Below, piece by piece: positions 10,942 to 20,009 of a DNA stretch of 64,000 nucleotides. The stretch lies in assembly GCF_017912555.1 (NCBI RefSeq), contig NZ_JAERSD010000001.1, forward strand, positions 250,782-314,781, written 5' to 3'. The stretch comes from Bacillus sp. REN3. Lineage in GTDB: Bacteria; Bacillota; Bacilli; Bacillales; Cytobacillaceae. The translations under genes and the position numbers were made by a program. The notes beneath the pieces were generated by a model. It was given only the letters and a program-made list of their open reading frames with translations, was not told where the DNA came from and searched no databases. How positions within the stretch are numbered: position 1 is the first letter of the stretch; each line of letters starts with the position of its first letter.

Positions 10942-11084
10942 TTATGTTTTTTCTTCTCTTTTTAATTCTATTCCCTGGATCGGCTGCGCTATTCGTGCTG
11001 GAGTGACCGTAAATGTCACTCGTACCTTGACATTCCTTACCAGTAAGACATGATGATGCATGGTGAGTTTTTAACCTTACAACT

Positions 11085-12092
11085 CTATTTTACAGCTGGC
11101 TGTAACTTATGGATGTACTTCAATGCCTTTCCGGTGCCGATGGCGACTGCCTCAAGAGGGTTAGGGGCAATATGGACGGGAACAACGATTTCTTTACTTA
11201 GCCAATCCTGCATGCCATTAAGCAATGCTCCACCGCCAGTCAAAATGACTCCCCGATCCACTATATCACCGCTCAGCTCTGCTGGGCAATCCTCCAAAGT
11301 TTTACGGATTGCTTCAAGGATATGAAGAAGGGATTCCTTGATCGCTTCTCTGATTTCATATGAATTCAACTGCACTGTCTTTGGCAGGCCAGTGACAAGG
11401 TCACGGCCGCGGATTTCCATTTCCAGCTTCTCATGGTCCACGAGGCCATATCCGATTTCCATCTTGATTTTTTCTGCTGTTCTTTCCCCAATCAACACAT
11501 TATATTCCTTGCGGACATACTGGATAATATCCTCATCCAGCCTATCACCGGCGACGCGGATAGAATGGCAGGCAACAACACCGCCGTAGGATATGATCGC
11601 TACTTCAGTCGTACCTCCGCCAATATCAACGACCACATTGGCCACAGGCTCATCGACTGGCAGCCCGGCACCGATGGCAGCTGCAACAGGTTCTTCGATA
11701 ATATGTACTTTTTTTGCTCCGGCATTGCGGACGGCGTCATGAATCGCCCTCTGCTCTACGCTTGTTGATCCTGATGGTGTGCAAACAACGACATTAGGTT
11801 TGCGAATCGCATATCCTGCCCTTTTTGATGCTTTCTTCATGATTTGTTTAAGCATTTCTGTTGTCACGTCGAAATCAGCAATGACTCCATCCTTCAGCGG
11901 GCGTATGGCCACAATATTGCCAGGTGTCTTGCCAATCATTTCTTTCGCTTCCTTGCCGACCGCAAGCACGTTCTTTGTTTCAGTATCAATCGCTACGACT
12001 GAAGGTTCATTTAAGGCAACGCCCTTATTTTTGCTATATACAAGTGTATTGGCTGTTCCTAAATCGATTCCGATTTCTGTAGTAGATATCAT
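11085..12092 (-). CDS. mreBH: MreB-like actin homologue MreBH
   Basis: A 335-residue bacterial actin that polymerises under the membrane and guides lateral cell-wall synthesis and hydrolases. Actin-fold motifs are present: phosphate-1 loop [27 protein letters not shown] (phosphate-2) and the adenosine segment [12 protein letters not shown]. The sequence agrees better with B. subtilis MreBH than with MreB or Mbl as I recall them, for example in [19 protein letters not shown] and in the C-terminal region. In B. subtilis mreBH is not between mutSL and miaA, so its position here is a lineage arrangement. It is transcribed against its neighbours and has its own leader. Confidence 0.9.
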   Translation of the reverse strand: MISTTEIGIDLGTANTLVYSKNKGVALNEPSVVAIDTETKNVLAVGKEAKEMIGKTPGNIVAIRPLKDGVIADFDVTTEMLKQIMKKASKRAGYAIRKPNVVVCTPSGSTSVEQRAIHDAVRNAGAKKVHIIEEPVAAAIGAGLPVDEPVANVVVDIGGGTTEVAIISYGGVVACHSIRVAGDRLDEDIIQYVRKEYNVLIGERTAEKIKMEIGYGLVDHEKLEMEIRGRDLVTGLPKTVQLNSYEIREAIKESLLHILEAIRKTLEDCPAELSGDIVDRGVILTGGGALLNGMQDWLSKEIVVPVHIAPNPLEAVAIGTGKALKYIHKLQPAVK

Positions 12093-12242
12093 CTGATTTC
12101 ACCCAGTTCTCTATAAAATAGTAGTTCCACCCATAGACTTCTATTAAATTACCATGAATAAGGGGGTAAAAAGGCTTTTGTTACGGAATCGTTAACTAAT
12201 TGTAAAAGTTGAGGAAAAGTTTTCAAATAATGGAGGATATCA

Positions 12243-12368
12243 ATGTCAAAATCCGGATATAATGAAGGGATGTTCGAATCATTCGCTTTGGCTAAGCAAT
12301 TGTTGCCTGTTGATTTTCTCTCCGATCACCATTGGCCTTTAACCGCGCCTAATGGTAAGATGGAGTAA
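12243..12368 (+). CDS. Candidate 41-codon small protein upstream of miaA
   Basis: A short frame with a very good ribosome site (GGAGG at 12232-12236, six bases before the ATG). It encodes 41 residues starting MSKSGYNEGMFESFALAKQL and ending in a Pro/His-containing tail, with no membrane segment. It lies between divergently oriented mreBH and the TTG start of miaA, 59 bases before the latter. I do not recognise it. The ribosome site is the main evidence; it could equally be a leader peptide or a chance frame. Confidence 0.4.
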   Translation: MSKSGYNEGMFESFALAKQLLPVDFLSDHHWPLTAPNGKME

Positions 12369-12427
12369 AGTGCATGCTGCAATCAGGCAGGCAGGAACGT
12401 AATCAGGAAAAGGCAGTGTGAAAGGCT

Positions 12428-13381
12428 TTGGAAAAAAAACAAAAATTGATTGTTTTGATTGGGCCGACAGCTGTAGGCAAAACCAGTCTCAGCATTGAGC
12501 TGGCAAAACGATTCAATGCGGAAATCATCAGCGGGGATTCAATGCAAATATACAAAGGGATGGATATCGGCACTGCAAAAATCACCCAGGAAGAAATGGA
12601 GGGAATCCCTCATCACCTGCTTGATATTAAGGAACCTGAGGAAAGTTTTTCTACAGCAGAGTTCCAGGAGCTTGTCCGCGCGAAAATCGAAGAAATAAGT
12701 ACCAGGGGCAGGTTGCCAATGATTGTAGGAGGAACGGGCCTCTATATTCAGTCCGCCATTTATGACTACCATTTTACAGATTCGCCCTCCGACCAGTCGT
12801 TCCGCGAAGCGCTTGAAAGGCAAGCCGATGAGGATGGACCGGAAGCTTTGCATCAAACATTGAAGGAAGCAGATCCCGAAAGCGCAGCACGCATCCACCC
12901 GAATAATATACGAAGGGTCATACGTGCCCTTGAAGTCATCCATTGTACTGGGAAGACAGCAAGTGAAGTACAGGGAGATCAGTCTCCAGAGCTTTTATAT
13001 AATACAGCGCTTGTCGGTCTGACCATGGATCGTGAGCTTTTGTATGAACGCATCAATTTGCGTGTTGACAGAATGGTAGAGCAAGGGCTTCTTCAGGAAG
13101 TAAAGCATCTTTACGATAAAGGGTTAAGGGATTGTCAATCAATCCAGGCAATCGGCTATAAGGAGCTATATGATTACTTTGATGGAAATGTGACTCTCCA
13201 ACAAGCAATAGAAAATTTGAAGCAAAATTCACGCCGATATGCCAAAAGGCAGTTGACCTGGTTTCGAAACAAGATGAAGGTGGAATGGTTTGATATGTCA
13301 GAGTCAGAAGACATTGAAAAAAAATTCGCTGAAATTTCAAAGTTCATTGAAGGAAAGCTTGAGATAAAAGCGAATACATAA
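12428..13381 (+). CDS. miaA: tRNA dimethylallyltransferase MiaA
   Basis: A 317-residue enzyme that transfers dimethylallyl to N6 of A37 in tRNAs reading UNN codons. The P-loop [15 protein letters not shown] is at residues 12-26, followed by the family motifs [26 protein letters not shown] and the tRNA-binding ASGYKE-like segment [12 protein letters not shown]. The start is TTG 12428 with only a weak upstream site (AAAGG). Followed 29 bases later by hfq, a conserved pair. Confidence 0.97.
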   Translation: MEKKQKLIVLIGPTAVGKTSLSIELAKRFNAEIISGDSMQIYKGMDIGTAKITQEEMEGIPHHLLDIKEPEESFSTAEFQELVRAKIEEISTRGRLPMIVGGTGLYIQSAIYDYHFTDSPSDQSFREALERQADEDGPEALHQTLKEADPESAARIHPNNIRRVIRALEVIHCTGKTASEVQGDQSPELLYNTALVGLTMDRELLYERINLRVDRMVEQGLLQEVKHLYDKGLRDCQSIQAIGYKELYDYFDGNVTLQQAIENLKQNSRRYAKRQLTWFRNKMKVEWFDMSESEDIEKKFAEISKFIEGKLEIKANT

Positions 13382-13410
13382 TTATAGAGATAAAAGAGGA
13401 GGATCCGCCC

Positions 13411-13641
13411 ATGAAACAAGTGAACATTCAGGACCAATATTTAAACCAGCTTCGGAAAGATAATGTCAATGTTACCGTATTCCTGCTGAATGGATTTCAA
13501 TTGAGGGGACAAATTAAAGGTTTTGATAACTTCACCGTTCTATTTGAATCCGAAGGAAAACAGCAGCTCGTTTTTAAGCATGCAATCTCAACTTTCGCAC
13601 CGCAAAAAAATGTCCAGCTTGATTTCGAAAGCCAATCTTGA
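13411..13641 (+). CDS. hfq: RNA chaperone Hfq
   Basis: A 76-residue Sm-like protein forming hexameric rings that bind A/U-rich RNA. Sm1 motif is in the segment [20 protein letters not shown] and the Sm2 signature is FKHAISTF, close to the YKHAIST type. Length is typical for Bacillus Hfq, which lacks the long acidic tail of the E. coli protein. Strong GAGGAGG ribosome site. Co-transcribed with miaA and closed by a terminator. Confidence 0.98.
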   Translation: MKQVNIQDQYLNQLRKDNVNVTVFLLNGFQLRGQIKGFDNFTVLFESEGKQQLVFKHAISTFAPQKNVQLDFESQS

Positions 13642-13651
13642 TGAAAGCATG

Positions 13652-13700
13652 GTGCCCGGCCCACTGCGTTGAATACGCGGGGCCGGGCACTTTTTATTTT
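13652..13700 (+). terminator. Rho-independent terminator after hfq
   Basis: GC-rich arms GTGCCCGGCC (13652-13661) and GGCCGGGCAC (13681-13690) are followed by TTTTTATTTTT. Confidence 0.93.
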
Positions 13701-13849
13701 TGCCGGGATTAGCGCTGTTTTTGAGCTTCAATTTTAAAATGAATGACAGCCCGGGGGGATACATATAAATTAAGGAGTGTGGAATAAAGTTCTAAACACA
13801 TAAACAGCATCGATGCGTATACTGTTTTTTAGAATGAGAGGTGAAATCT

Positions 13850-14797
13850 TTGGACCAACCGCTTCGGAAGAAAAACAACGGTCAAATCAGCATTGTACTG
13901 AATGCTCAGAGACGGAAAACGACAATGAAGGAATTGCCCGATTCGCAGCTGGTTCCAAAGTCAATCCCGCAGGAGCATGCAGCACTGAAGGAGATAGAAA
14001 CCGAACTAGAGTCGCTTGTAGGGATGGAAGAAATGAAGAAGATGATCAAGGAAATTTATGCCTGGATATATGTAAATAAAAAACGGGAAGAATTGGGGCT
14101 TAAGGCTGGAAAGCAAGCGTTGCACATGATGTTCAAAGGAAATCCGGGAACGGGCAAGACCACAGTAGCTAGAATCATCGGGAAACTGTTCCAGAAAATG
14201 AATGTCCTTTCGAAAGGGCATTTGATCGAGGCGGAAAGGGCGGATCTTGTCGGCGAGTATATTGGGCATACTGCACAAAAAACAAGGGACTTAATCAAAA
14301 AAGCGCTTGGAGGCATCCTGTTCATTGACGAAGCTTACTCATTAGGCCGAGGAGGGGAGAAAGACTTCGGCAAGGAAGCCATCGATACGCTTGTCAAACA
14401 TATGGAGGACAAACAGCATGAATTCATCCTCATACTGGCAGGGTATTCAAGGGAGATGGAATTTTTCCTTACACTTAATCCCGGTCTTCATTCACGTTTT
14501 CCTCTTGTGATCGATTTTCCGGACTACTCGATTGATCAGCTAATGGAAATTTCCGACCGCATGCTTAAAGAAAGAGAATACAGCCTAAGCCATGAAGCTG
14601 AAAGGAAATTCCGCGATCACCTTATGCAGGTGAAATCTTCACATGGCAAAACGGGTTTCTCAAACGGCCGGTATGTCCGGAATGTCATTGAAAAATCAAT
14701 TCGGGCGCAGGCGATGCGGCTGTTGATGCAAAACCAATATGACCGGCATGAGTTAATGACAATCCGCAGCAATGATCTTATTTTTTCTGAGGAGTAG
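13850..14797 (+). CDS. spoVK: Stage V sporulation protein K, AAA ATPase
   Basis: A 315-residue AAA ATPase of the CbxX/CfqX group needed for spore maturation. Walker A GNPGTGKTT, Walker B GGILFIDEAY, and strongly conserved blocks KGHLIEAERADLVGEYIGH and KEAIDTLVKHMEDKQHEF match B. subtilis SpoVK closely. TTG 13850 is preferred because GAGGTGA ends about seven bases upstream; a GTG at 13841 lies inside that site. The first 40 residues (KNNGQISIVLNAQRRK) correspond to the divergent SpoVK N-terminus. It sits after miaA-hfq as in related Bacillus and marks the organism as a spore former. Confidence 0.95.
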   Translation: MDQPLRKKNNGQISIVLNAQRRKTTMKELPDSQLVPKSIPQEHAALKEIETELESLVGMEEMKKMIKEIYAWIYVNKKREELGLKAGKQALHMMFKGNPGTGKTTVARIIGKLFQKMNVLSKGHLIEAERADLVGEYIGHTAQKTRDLIKKALGGILFIDEAYSLGRGGEKDFGKEAIDTLVKHMEDKQHEFILILAGYSREMEFFLTLNPGLHSRFPLVIDFPDYSIDQLMEISDRMLKEREYSLSHEAERKFRDHLMQVKSSHGKTGFSNGRYVRNVIEKSIRAQAMRLLMQNQYDRHELMTIRSNDLIFSEE

Positions 14798-14827
14798 AAC
14801 TGTTAACTGAAATGCTTCTTTTTCCAC

Positions 14828-15240
14828 AAGGCTGTGTTAAAGCTGAATGTTGTTTTTTAAAGAGTTGATTGGAACGGAAGGGACTGACTCCTCGAAAATG
14901 CTAATGCATTTCCTTCGTGCGTGGGCGAATTCGCCGGAGCCTTTCAGTGTCCTGCGGGATGCAGCGGCAAGGTGGAGACCCCGCAGGCGCCCTTAGCGCC
15001 GAGGAGATAGGGAAGCTGAAGCGCTTTGGTCAGCCCCGACAAGCGCTGGCCGACTAAGACCGCCGCGTCCTGCGGCAACGTCGGCACTAGGACGTCCTGT
15101 CCGTCGAAGGGCCTGACAGTGAAGTCACTCTTTGACTTCATTGGCAGGAGCGAAGCGACTCGGACGGGCTAGTCGCTGAAGCTGGACCAGCTCCACTGAC
15201 GCCCAGCGGAAAGCATGTCCCCGGAGTGGAAATCAACACC
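14828..15240. repeat. Dispersed MITE-like intergenic repeat, full-length copy
   Basis: About 410 bases of GC-rich, highly structured DNA without a plausible gene. The first 110 bases (14828-14937) recur at 63891-64000 with a single mismatch, and a decayed copy is at 10051. The ends carry related inverted sequences: GTTGATTGGAACGGAAG near 14864 and the complement of GTGTTGATTTCCACTCCGG at 15222-15240. Internal inverted segments are frequent. Such elements are common between genes in Bacillaceae genomes. Confidence 0.8.
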
Positions 15241-15703
15241 CAAGCCAATGTAAAATAATCACCATCCGTCTCGACGGCAGGGCAGGAGTTAGCTTCAAAA
15301 ATTCTCCTGCCTTTTAGCGTTACTCAACCATTCTTGAGTTTACATAGCCGAGAAGGATCACATAATCAATTACCAATATGGGAAATGAAACTTGGGTTCT
15401 GGATGATTAAAGAAAACAGCTCCCAGCATAGCCATACCCATCACGGAATGATAGGAACCAACTAATTGGCAAGCTTATCTTTGTCTTTTACACGTTGCTG
15501 GTGATATCAAGACAATAGCCAAGTCTGCTTTTTTACACCTGCCAGGTAAGCTAAAACAAACTATCAACAGATTATGGAGGGGATCTATTTTTCATTTGTT
15601 GCTCGGCGTTTGTAGTAGAGAATGGGAGCAGGGAAGCTTTTAATAAGGTGTATACAGGTTATTCCACTCCTTGTGACAGATGAAAATAACGTCAGCTAAA
15701 GAG
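15241..15703. other. Gene-free intergenic region
   Basis: No convincing gene. The only structure is a hairpin with arms GGCAGGAG (15281-15288) and CTCCTGCC (15304-15311) followed by TTTTAG, possibly a terminator or part of the repeat's flank. Confidence 0.5.
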
Positions 15704-15746
15704 TTGACATTGTTTTAAGTGGATGCTAATATACCCTTAGGGGTAT
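15704..15746 (+). promoter_or_regulatory. SigA promoter overlapped by a CsoR/CstR-like operator
   Basis: TTGACA (15704-15709), a 17-base spacer and TAATAT (15727-15732) make a near-consensus promoter. A 16-base inverted repeat ATACCCTTAGGGGTAT (15731-15746) overlaps the -10 and start region. ATACCC...GGGTAT palindromes are the operator type of the CsoR family (copper CsoR, persulfide CstR). The regulator itself is not in the window. Confidence 0.72.
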
Positions 15747-15775
15747 AAAATTTACTTAATTGGAGGAATTTGAAA

Positions 15776-16009
15776 ATGAACGATATCACAGTCTACACAA
15801 CGAATACTTGTCCTTATTGCACAATGCTGAAAAATTTCCTGGATGATCAAGGCCTGCCATACAAGGAGGTCAATGTCCAGCAGGATCCAATTGCTGCACA
15901 GCGACTGGTGGATGCAACTGGACAAATGGGCGTTCCGCAATCAAATGTTAACGGCCGTTGGGTGCTAGGATTCGATCCTAATACCATCATGTCCTATGTA
16001 AGAAAGTAA
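15776..16009 (+). CDS. Glutaredoxin-like thiol-disulfide oxidoreductase
   Basis: A 77-residue single-domain protein with the CPYC active site (residues 12-15) in TTNTCPYCTMLKNFL, and a glutaredoxin-fold cis-proline region MGVPQSNVNGRWVLGF. ATG 15776 has GGAGGAA about eight bases upstream; an in-frame TTG at 15770 is too close to it. The operator at the promoter suggests induction by copper or reactive sulfur, where a small thiol carrier would fit. The actual electron donor (bacillithiol or a reductase) cannot be inferred. Confidence 0.88.
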   Translation: MNDITVYTTNTCPYCTMLKNFLDDQGLPYKEVNVQQDPIAAQRLVDATGQMGVPQSNVNGRWVLGFDPNTIMSYVRK

Positions 16010-16046
16010 CCTGCGATCTTGTATATTGGGATGGTAAGGAAAAGAG

Positions 16047-16080
16047 AATGGGCTTCCGAAAAAACGGAAGTCCATTTCTT
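16047..16080. terminator. Terminator between convergent genes
   Basis: Arms AATGGGCTTCCG and CGGAAGTCCATT flank an A6 loop (16047-16076), followed by TCTTTTG; it serves the glutaredoxin gene and may also serve the minus-strand channel gene. Confidence 0.82.
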
Positions 16081-16085
16081 TTGTT

Positions 16086-16700
16086 TCATTCCGCTTCAAT
16101 CGAGCCTATTTTCCTGACCGGAAGCTGCCATTTGAAGGTGTAGGACATGACGCGAAATGCCGTGATGACGGTAAACAGTACATATAATTCAACGGGGCTG
16201 TCCGCCATGCCGAGGCCAATCATCAGTCCAGCCAGCACAGCCCATACGGCATATATATCCTTCTTAAAGACAATCGGCTTCCGTCCAGCCAGCAAGTCGC
16301 GGATGATGCCGCCTCCGCTTCCGGTCAATACCGCCGCTACTAACACAGCGCTGAGCGGATGGCCCATTCTCGAAGCATACATTGCGCCCTGGATGGCAAA
16401 CGCCGCCAGCCCGATCGCATCAAAGAAATTGCCCCAGCGCTGCCAATGCCTCAACAGGTTGCCGGGAAAAATAAAAACGATTGTAATCGACAACAACGCA
16501 AGATGAAAGAATAATCCTTGGTCCCAAAGCGCGGAAACCGGCACGCCAATTAGCAGGTTGCGGATTGCCCCGCCCCCAAAAGCAGTGACAATCCCAAGTA
16601 TATATACTCCAAAAATATCATATTCTTCTTCCATTGCAATGATAGCGCCGCTAATCGCGAATGCTACCGTTCCAATCATGCTGAGTACTTCCCATGTCAT
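16086..16700 (-). CDS. TRIC-type cation channel family protein (UPF0126, YvgT-like)
   Basis: A 204-residue integral membrane protein with about seven hydrophobic segments and two repeats of the UPF0126 glycine-rich signature, AFGGGAIRNLLIG (about residues 40-52) and GSGGGIIRDLLAG (about 128-140). The repeats show the internal duplication of bacterial TRIC-like trimeric cation channels. Length agrees with YvgT of B. subtilis. It is a single gene transcribed toward the glutaredoxin gene; the ion carried is not known from sequence. Confidence 0.88.
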   Translation of the reverse strand: MTWEVLSMIGTVAFAISGAIIAMEEEYDIFGVYILGIVTAFGGGAIRNLLIGVPVSALWDQGLFFHLALLSITIVFIFPGNLLRHWQRWGNFFDAIGLAAFAIQGAMYASRMGHPLSAVLVAAVLTGSGGGIIRDLLAGRKPIVFKKDIYAVWAVLAGLMIGLGMADSPVELYVLFTVITAFRVMSYTFKWQLPVRKIGSIEAE

Positions 16701-16881
16701 TTATGTCATTGCTCCTCTTGTGAAAATCGTCCATGGATACTAAAATAGGAAAATGGAAACATATTGATTTTATCATGGCTATTCTATTATACAAGTTTGA
16801 TTGAAGCATTTTGCCGAATTTTTGTTTGTTCCCGTTATTTGATATGATGTGTGTAGCTGAAAAACGAAAGAAGGGGTCTAG

Positions 16882-18141
16882 TTGGAACAAGAAAAGTTGC
16901 TTGAAAAAGTAATCCTTGTCGGCTGCCAGACGACGGAAGAGGATGACCTCCGGTTTCAATATTCCATGGAAGAACTCACCTCGCTCACAGAAACAGCAAA
17001 GGGGAGGGTTCTTGTCCAGGTTGTCCAGAAGCGCCCGAAAATCCACCCGGCTACCTATATCGGAAAAGGAAAGGTGGAAGAAATCCAGGCGCTCGAGGCA
17101 GAACTGGAACCAGACCTGATCATATTCAATGATGAATTAACACCAAGCCAAAACCGGAATCTCTCGAGCAGTCTGAAGGCGAGGATCATCGACCGTACCC
17201 AGCTGATTCTCGATATTTTTGCTCAAAGAGCCCGTTCGAAGGAAGGAAAGCTGCAGGTAGAACTTGCTCAGCTGCAGTACCTCCTCCCGCGCCTCGGCGG
17301 AAAAGGAATCGAGATGTCCCGTCTTGGCGCCGGAATTGGTACGAGAGGCCCTGGGGAAACAAAGCTAGAGGCTGACAGGCGGCACATCCGGAGGCGAATA
17401 GATGATATCAAAGCCCAGCTGGCGGTGATCGTCCAGCACCGGGATCGGTATCGCGAACGGAGGAAGAAAAACAAAGCGTTCCAGATTGCGCTCGTCGGCT
17501 ATACGAATGCTGGGAAGTCCACGCTGTTCAATCGGCTGACCGAGGCGGAGTCGTATGAAGAAAACCAGTTGTTCGCCACACTTGACCCAATGACAAGAAA
17601 ATCGATCCTTCCCAGCGGTTTTACCGTACTGATGACCGATACGGTTGGGTTCATACAGGATTTGCCGACGACATTGATTGCAGCCTTCCGTTCCACATTA
17701 GAGGAAGTAAGGGAAGCGGACCTGCTGCTCCATATTGTCGATATGTCAAACCAGGACTATTTTTCGCATGAACTTACGGTCAACCGCTTGCTTGAAGATC
17801 TCGAAGTTCACCATATTCCGCAAATCACAGTTTATAATAAACGGGATATCGCACATCAGGATTTTGTGCCGAGCGCTAGAAACGAGACATGTTTCATCAG
17901 CGCTTTCAATGAGGAAGATAGGAAAAGTTTGCTTGTCAAAATCGAAGAAGCCATCATCAACATGATGGAGCCTTTCAATGTCATCGTCCCTTCCGATGAG
18001 GGAAAGCTGCTGGCACAGCTTAAGAATGAAACGATCCTGCGCGAGCTTTCCTTTGATGAAGGAAGGCAAGGATATCGATGCAAAGGATACTCGTTGGCGG
18101 ACCATCAAATAACAGGCCAATTAAAACGATTTTCTATTTAA
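16882..18141 (+). CDS. hflX: Ribosome-associated GTPase HflX
   Basis: A 419-residue GTPase that binds 50S subunits and splits stalled ribosomes. The N-terminal HflX domain includes YIGKGKVEE and the glycine-rich [15 protein letters not shown] hinge. The G domain has G1 [13 protein letters not shown]3 [10 protein letters not shown] and G4 NKRD. The start is TTG 16882 with upstream GAAGGGG. It is followed by the ynbB homologue, as in B. subtilis ynbA-ynbB ahead of glnRA. Confidence 0.95.
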   Translation: MEQEKLLEKVILVGCQTTEEDDLRFQYSMEELTSLTETAKGRVLVQVVQKRPKIHPATYIGKGKVEEIQALEAELEPDLIIFNDELTPSQNRNLSSSLKARIIDRTQLILDIFAQRARSKEGKLQVELAQLQYLLPRLGGKGIEMSRLGAGIGTRGPGETKLEADRRHIRRRIDDIKAQLAVIVQHRDRYRERRKKNKAFQIALVGYTNAGKSTLFNRLTEAESYEENQLFATLDPMTRKSILPSGFTVLMTDTVGFIQDLPTTLIAAFRSTLEEVREADLLLHIVDMSNQDYFSHELTVNRLLEDLEVHHIPQITVYNKRDIAHQDFVPSARNETCFISAFNEEDRKSLLVKIEEAIINMMEPFNVIVPSDEGKLLAQLKNETILRELSFDEGRQGYRCKGYSLADHQITGQLKRFSI

Positions 18142-18171
18142 TAATGACTTTTGATTAGAATGGAGAGCAAG

Positions 18172-19437
18172 ATGTTTACACAGCTAAAAAACGGACAAAG
18201 ACTTCAGCAGCTTGTGGGCGAGGTCGAAGAGCAGTTACGTGAAGTCCATAAAAAGATAGATCAACGGATTGATACAAATCAGTTCAGAGTGTTGCAAAGC
18301 TTTCAGAGAAACCGTGTCAGCGACTCACATTTCATCCCCTCTACTGGATATGGTTATGATGATGCTGGCAGGGAGACCCTTGAAAAAATATATGCTGAGG
18401 TGTTCGGAGCGGAAGCAGGCCTTGTCCGCCCGCAAATCATCTCAGGCACCCATGCCATTTCCATAGCATTGTTCGGCATCCTTCGCCCTGGAGATGAACT
18501 CCTGTATATCACGGGGAAGCCATATGATACCCTTGAGGAAATCATCGGCATCCGCGGAACCGGGAACGGCTCGCTGAAGGAGTTTGGAATTTCCTATAAC
18601 ACGGTGGACCTAACTGAAGGGGGAGGAATAGACTGGGATTCGGTCAGGAAAGCGATCAAGCCCAATACGAAGATGATCGGCATCCAGCGCTCGAAAGGCT
18701 ACGCAACAAGGCCGTCCTTCACCATCGCAGAAATTTCCGAAATGGTGCGCTTCGTCAAAGAAATCAAGAACGATGTCGTCGTCTTTGTTGATAACTGCTA
18801 TGGAGAGTTTGTCGAAGAAAGAGAGCCTTGCCATGTCGGGGCGGACTTGATCGCAGGCTCCCTGATCAAAAATCCGGGCGGGGGAATCGCCAAAACTGGA
18901 GGCTACATTGTTGGCAAGGCAGAACATGTACAGTCATGTTCCTACAGGATGACGTCTCCTGGGATAGGAGCGGAAGCCGGGGCATCACTCTACTCGCTCC
19001 AGGAAATGTACCAGGGGTTTTTCATGGCGCCGCATATCGTGGCCCAGGCTCTGAAGGGAGCAGTGTTCACAGCAGCCATACTGGAACGGCTTGGAATGAA
19101 TTCTTCACCGAAATGGGATACGGAACGAACAGATTTGATCCAGTCCGTCCAATTCGATGACCGTGACAAAATGATTGCTTTTTGCCAGGCTATCCAGTTC
19201 GCTTCACCAATCAATTCACATGTCACTGCTTATCCAGCCTACATGCCCGGCTATGAAGATGATGTAATCATGGCCGCTGGTACATTCATCCAGGGAGCGA
19301 GCATTGAATTGACGGCTGACGGTCCTATAAGACCGCCCTATGTAGCCTATGTCCAGGGCGGGCTCACATACACGCATGTCAAAGTCGCAGTATGCCTGGC
19401 GATCGATTCATTGATCGAAAAAGGTTTAATCGTTTGA
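18172..19437 (+). CDS. ynbB: PLP-dependent YnbB (aluminium-resistance / methionine gamma-lyase family)
   Basis: A 421-residue fold-type I PLP enzyme. The Schiff-base lysine lies in SLIKNPGGGIAKTGGY (about residues 238-253), and QVSDSHFIPSTGYGYDD-like and SGTHAISIALFG segments are typical. ATG 18172 is chosen because GGAG at 18162-18165 is well spaced; earlier in-frame starts have no site. Although annotated for aluminium resistance in some genomes, the substrate is not established; a C-S lyase activity is inferred from family. It lies between hflX and glnR, the conserved Bacillus order. Confidence 0.9.
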   Translation: MFTQLKNGQRLQQLVGEVEEQLREVHKKIDQRIDTNQFRVLQSFQRNRVSDSHFIPSTGYGYDDAGRETLEKIYAEVFGAEAGLVRPQIISGTHAISIALFGILRPGDELLYITGKPYDTLEEIIGIRGTGNGSLKEFGISYNTVDLTEGGGIDWDSVRKAIKPNTKMIGIQRSKGYATRPSFTIAEISEMVRFVKEIKNDVVVFVDNCYGEFVEEREPCHVGADLIAGSLIKNPGGGIAKTGGYIVGKAEHVQSCSYRMTSPGIGAEAGASLYSLQEMYQGFFMAPHIVAQALKGAVFTAAILERLGMNSSPKWDTERTDLIQSVQFDDRDKMIAFCQAIQFASPINSHVTAYPAYMPGYEDDVIMAAGTFIQGASIELTADGPIRPPYVAYVQGGLTYTHVKVAVCLAIDSLIEKGLIV

Positions 19438-19452
19438 AAATAGGTAAATATA

Positions 19453-19490
19453 CAACAGGGCAGCTTGCTAAATGTCCTGTTCTTTTTTGT
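19453..19490 (+). terminator. Probable terminator after ynbB
   Basis: ACAGGGCA and TGTCCTGT arms with an imperfect interior are followed by TCTTTTTTG. The stem is short, so it is a modest terminator. Confidence 0.55.
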
Positions 19491-19498
19491 TCATTTCA

Positions 19499-19550
19499 TG
19501 TTAGGTTTCCTAACATATCCTTGACATGAAATTTAACATTGAAATATAAT
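19499..19550 (+). promoter_or_regulatory. glnRA promoter with two GlnR boxes
   Basis: A 17-base site TGTTAGGTTTCCTAACA (19499-19515) matches the GlnR/TnrA consensus TGTNAN7TNACA exactly. A second, half-conserved box TGACATGAAATTTAACA (19522-19538) overlaps the -35 TTGACA (19521-19526). The -10 TATAAT is at 19545-19550 with an 18-base spacer. This is the autoregulatory arrangement known for glnRA: GlnR bound under nitrogen excess blocks the promoter. Confidence 0.93.
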
Positions 19551-19584
19551 AAACATAATTTAAGGGGGAAGGAGGAGAAATCAA

Positions 19585-19989
19585 ATGGGCGGAAGTGAAA
19601 TTCGCCGGAATATGCCGCTTTTCAGTATCGGCATTGTCATGCAGCTTACCGATTTGACCGCGAGGCAAATTCGTTATTATGAGGAGCATGAGTTGATTTC
19701 TCCGGCAAGAACCGAAGGCAATAAGCGACTTTTTTCCTTGAACGACATTGACCGGCTCCTCGAAATCAAGGATTTGATTGACCAGGGAGTCAACATGGCC
19801 GGAATAAAGCAAATTTTTAATGTCAAGCAACAGACGGCGCTTTCAGCTTCTGAAAAAAAGCAAGCTGAAAAAACGAACCAGGAAATCTCCAATGCGGATT
19901 TGCGGAGGCTGCTGCGCAAAGAACTTCTTCAGGCAGGCCGCTTTCACAGATCCCCAAGCAGCGGGGACATGTCAAGGTTTTTTCATTAA
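19585..19989 (+). CDS. glnR: MerR-family nitrogen repressor GlnR
   Basis: A 134-residue MerR-type regulator. The N-terminal winged helix covers [34 protein letters not shown], and the C-terminal tail, which senses feedback-inhibited glutamine synthetase, ends with [16 protein letters not shown]. It represses the glnRA operon and other nitrogen genes when glutamine is plentiful. A GGAGGAG site precedes the ATG, and glnA starts 20 bases downstream in the same operon. Confidence 0.97.
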   Translation: MGGSEIRRNMPLFSIGIVMQLTDLTARQIRYYEEHELISPARTEGNKRLFSLNDIDRLLEIKDLIDQGVNMAGIKQIFNVKQQTALSASEKKQAEKTNQEISNADLRRLLRKELLQAGRFHRSPSSGDMSRFFH

Positions 19990-20009
19990 AACTCTAGGAG
20001 GAATCATTG

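Noticed and set aside
12140..12180. SigI promoter for mreBH
   Set aside because: An ACCCCC -35-like element exists on the minus strand, but no CGAA -10 at 16-17 bases was found.
14944..15141. Minus-strand 65-codon frame inside the dispersed repeat
   Set aside because: Lies in palindromic repeat DNA; no ribosome site and no protein-like conservation.
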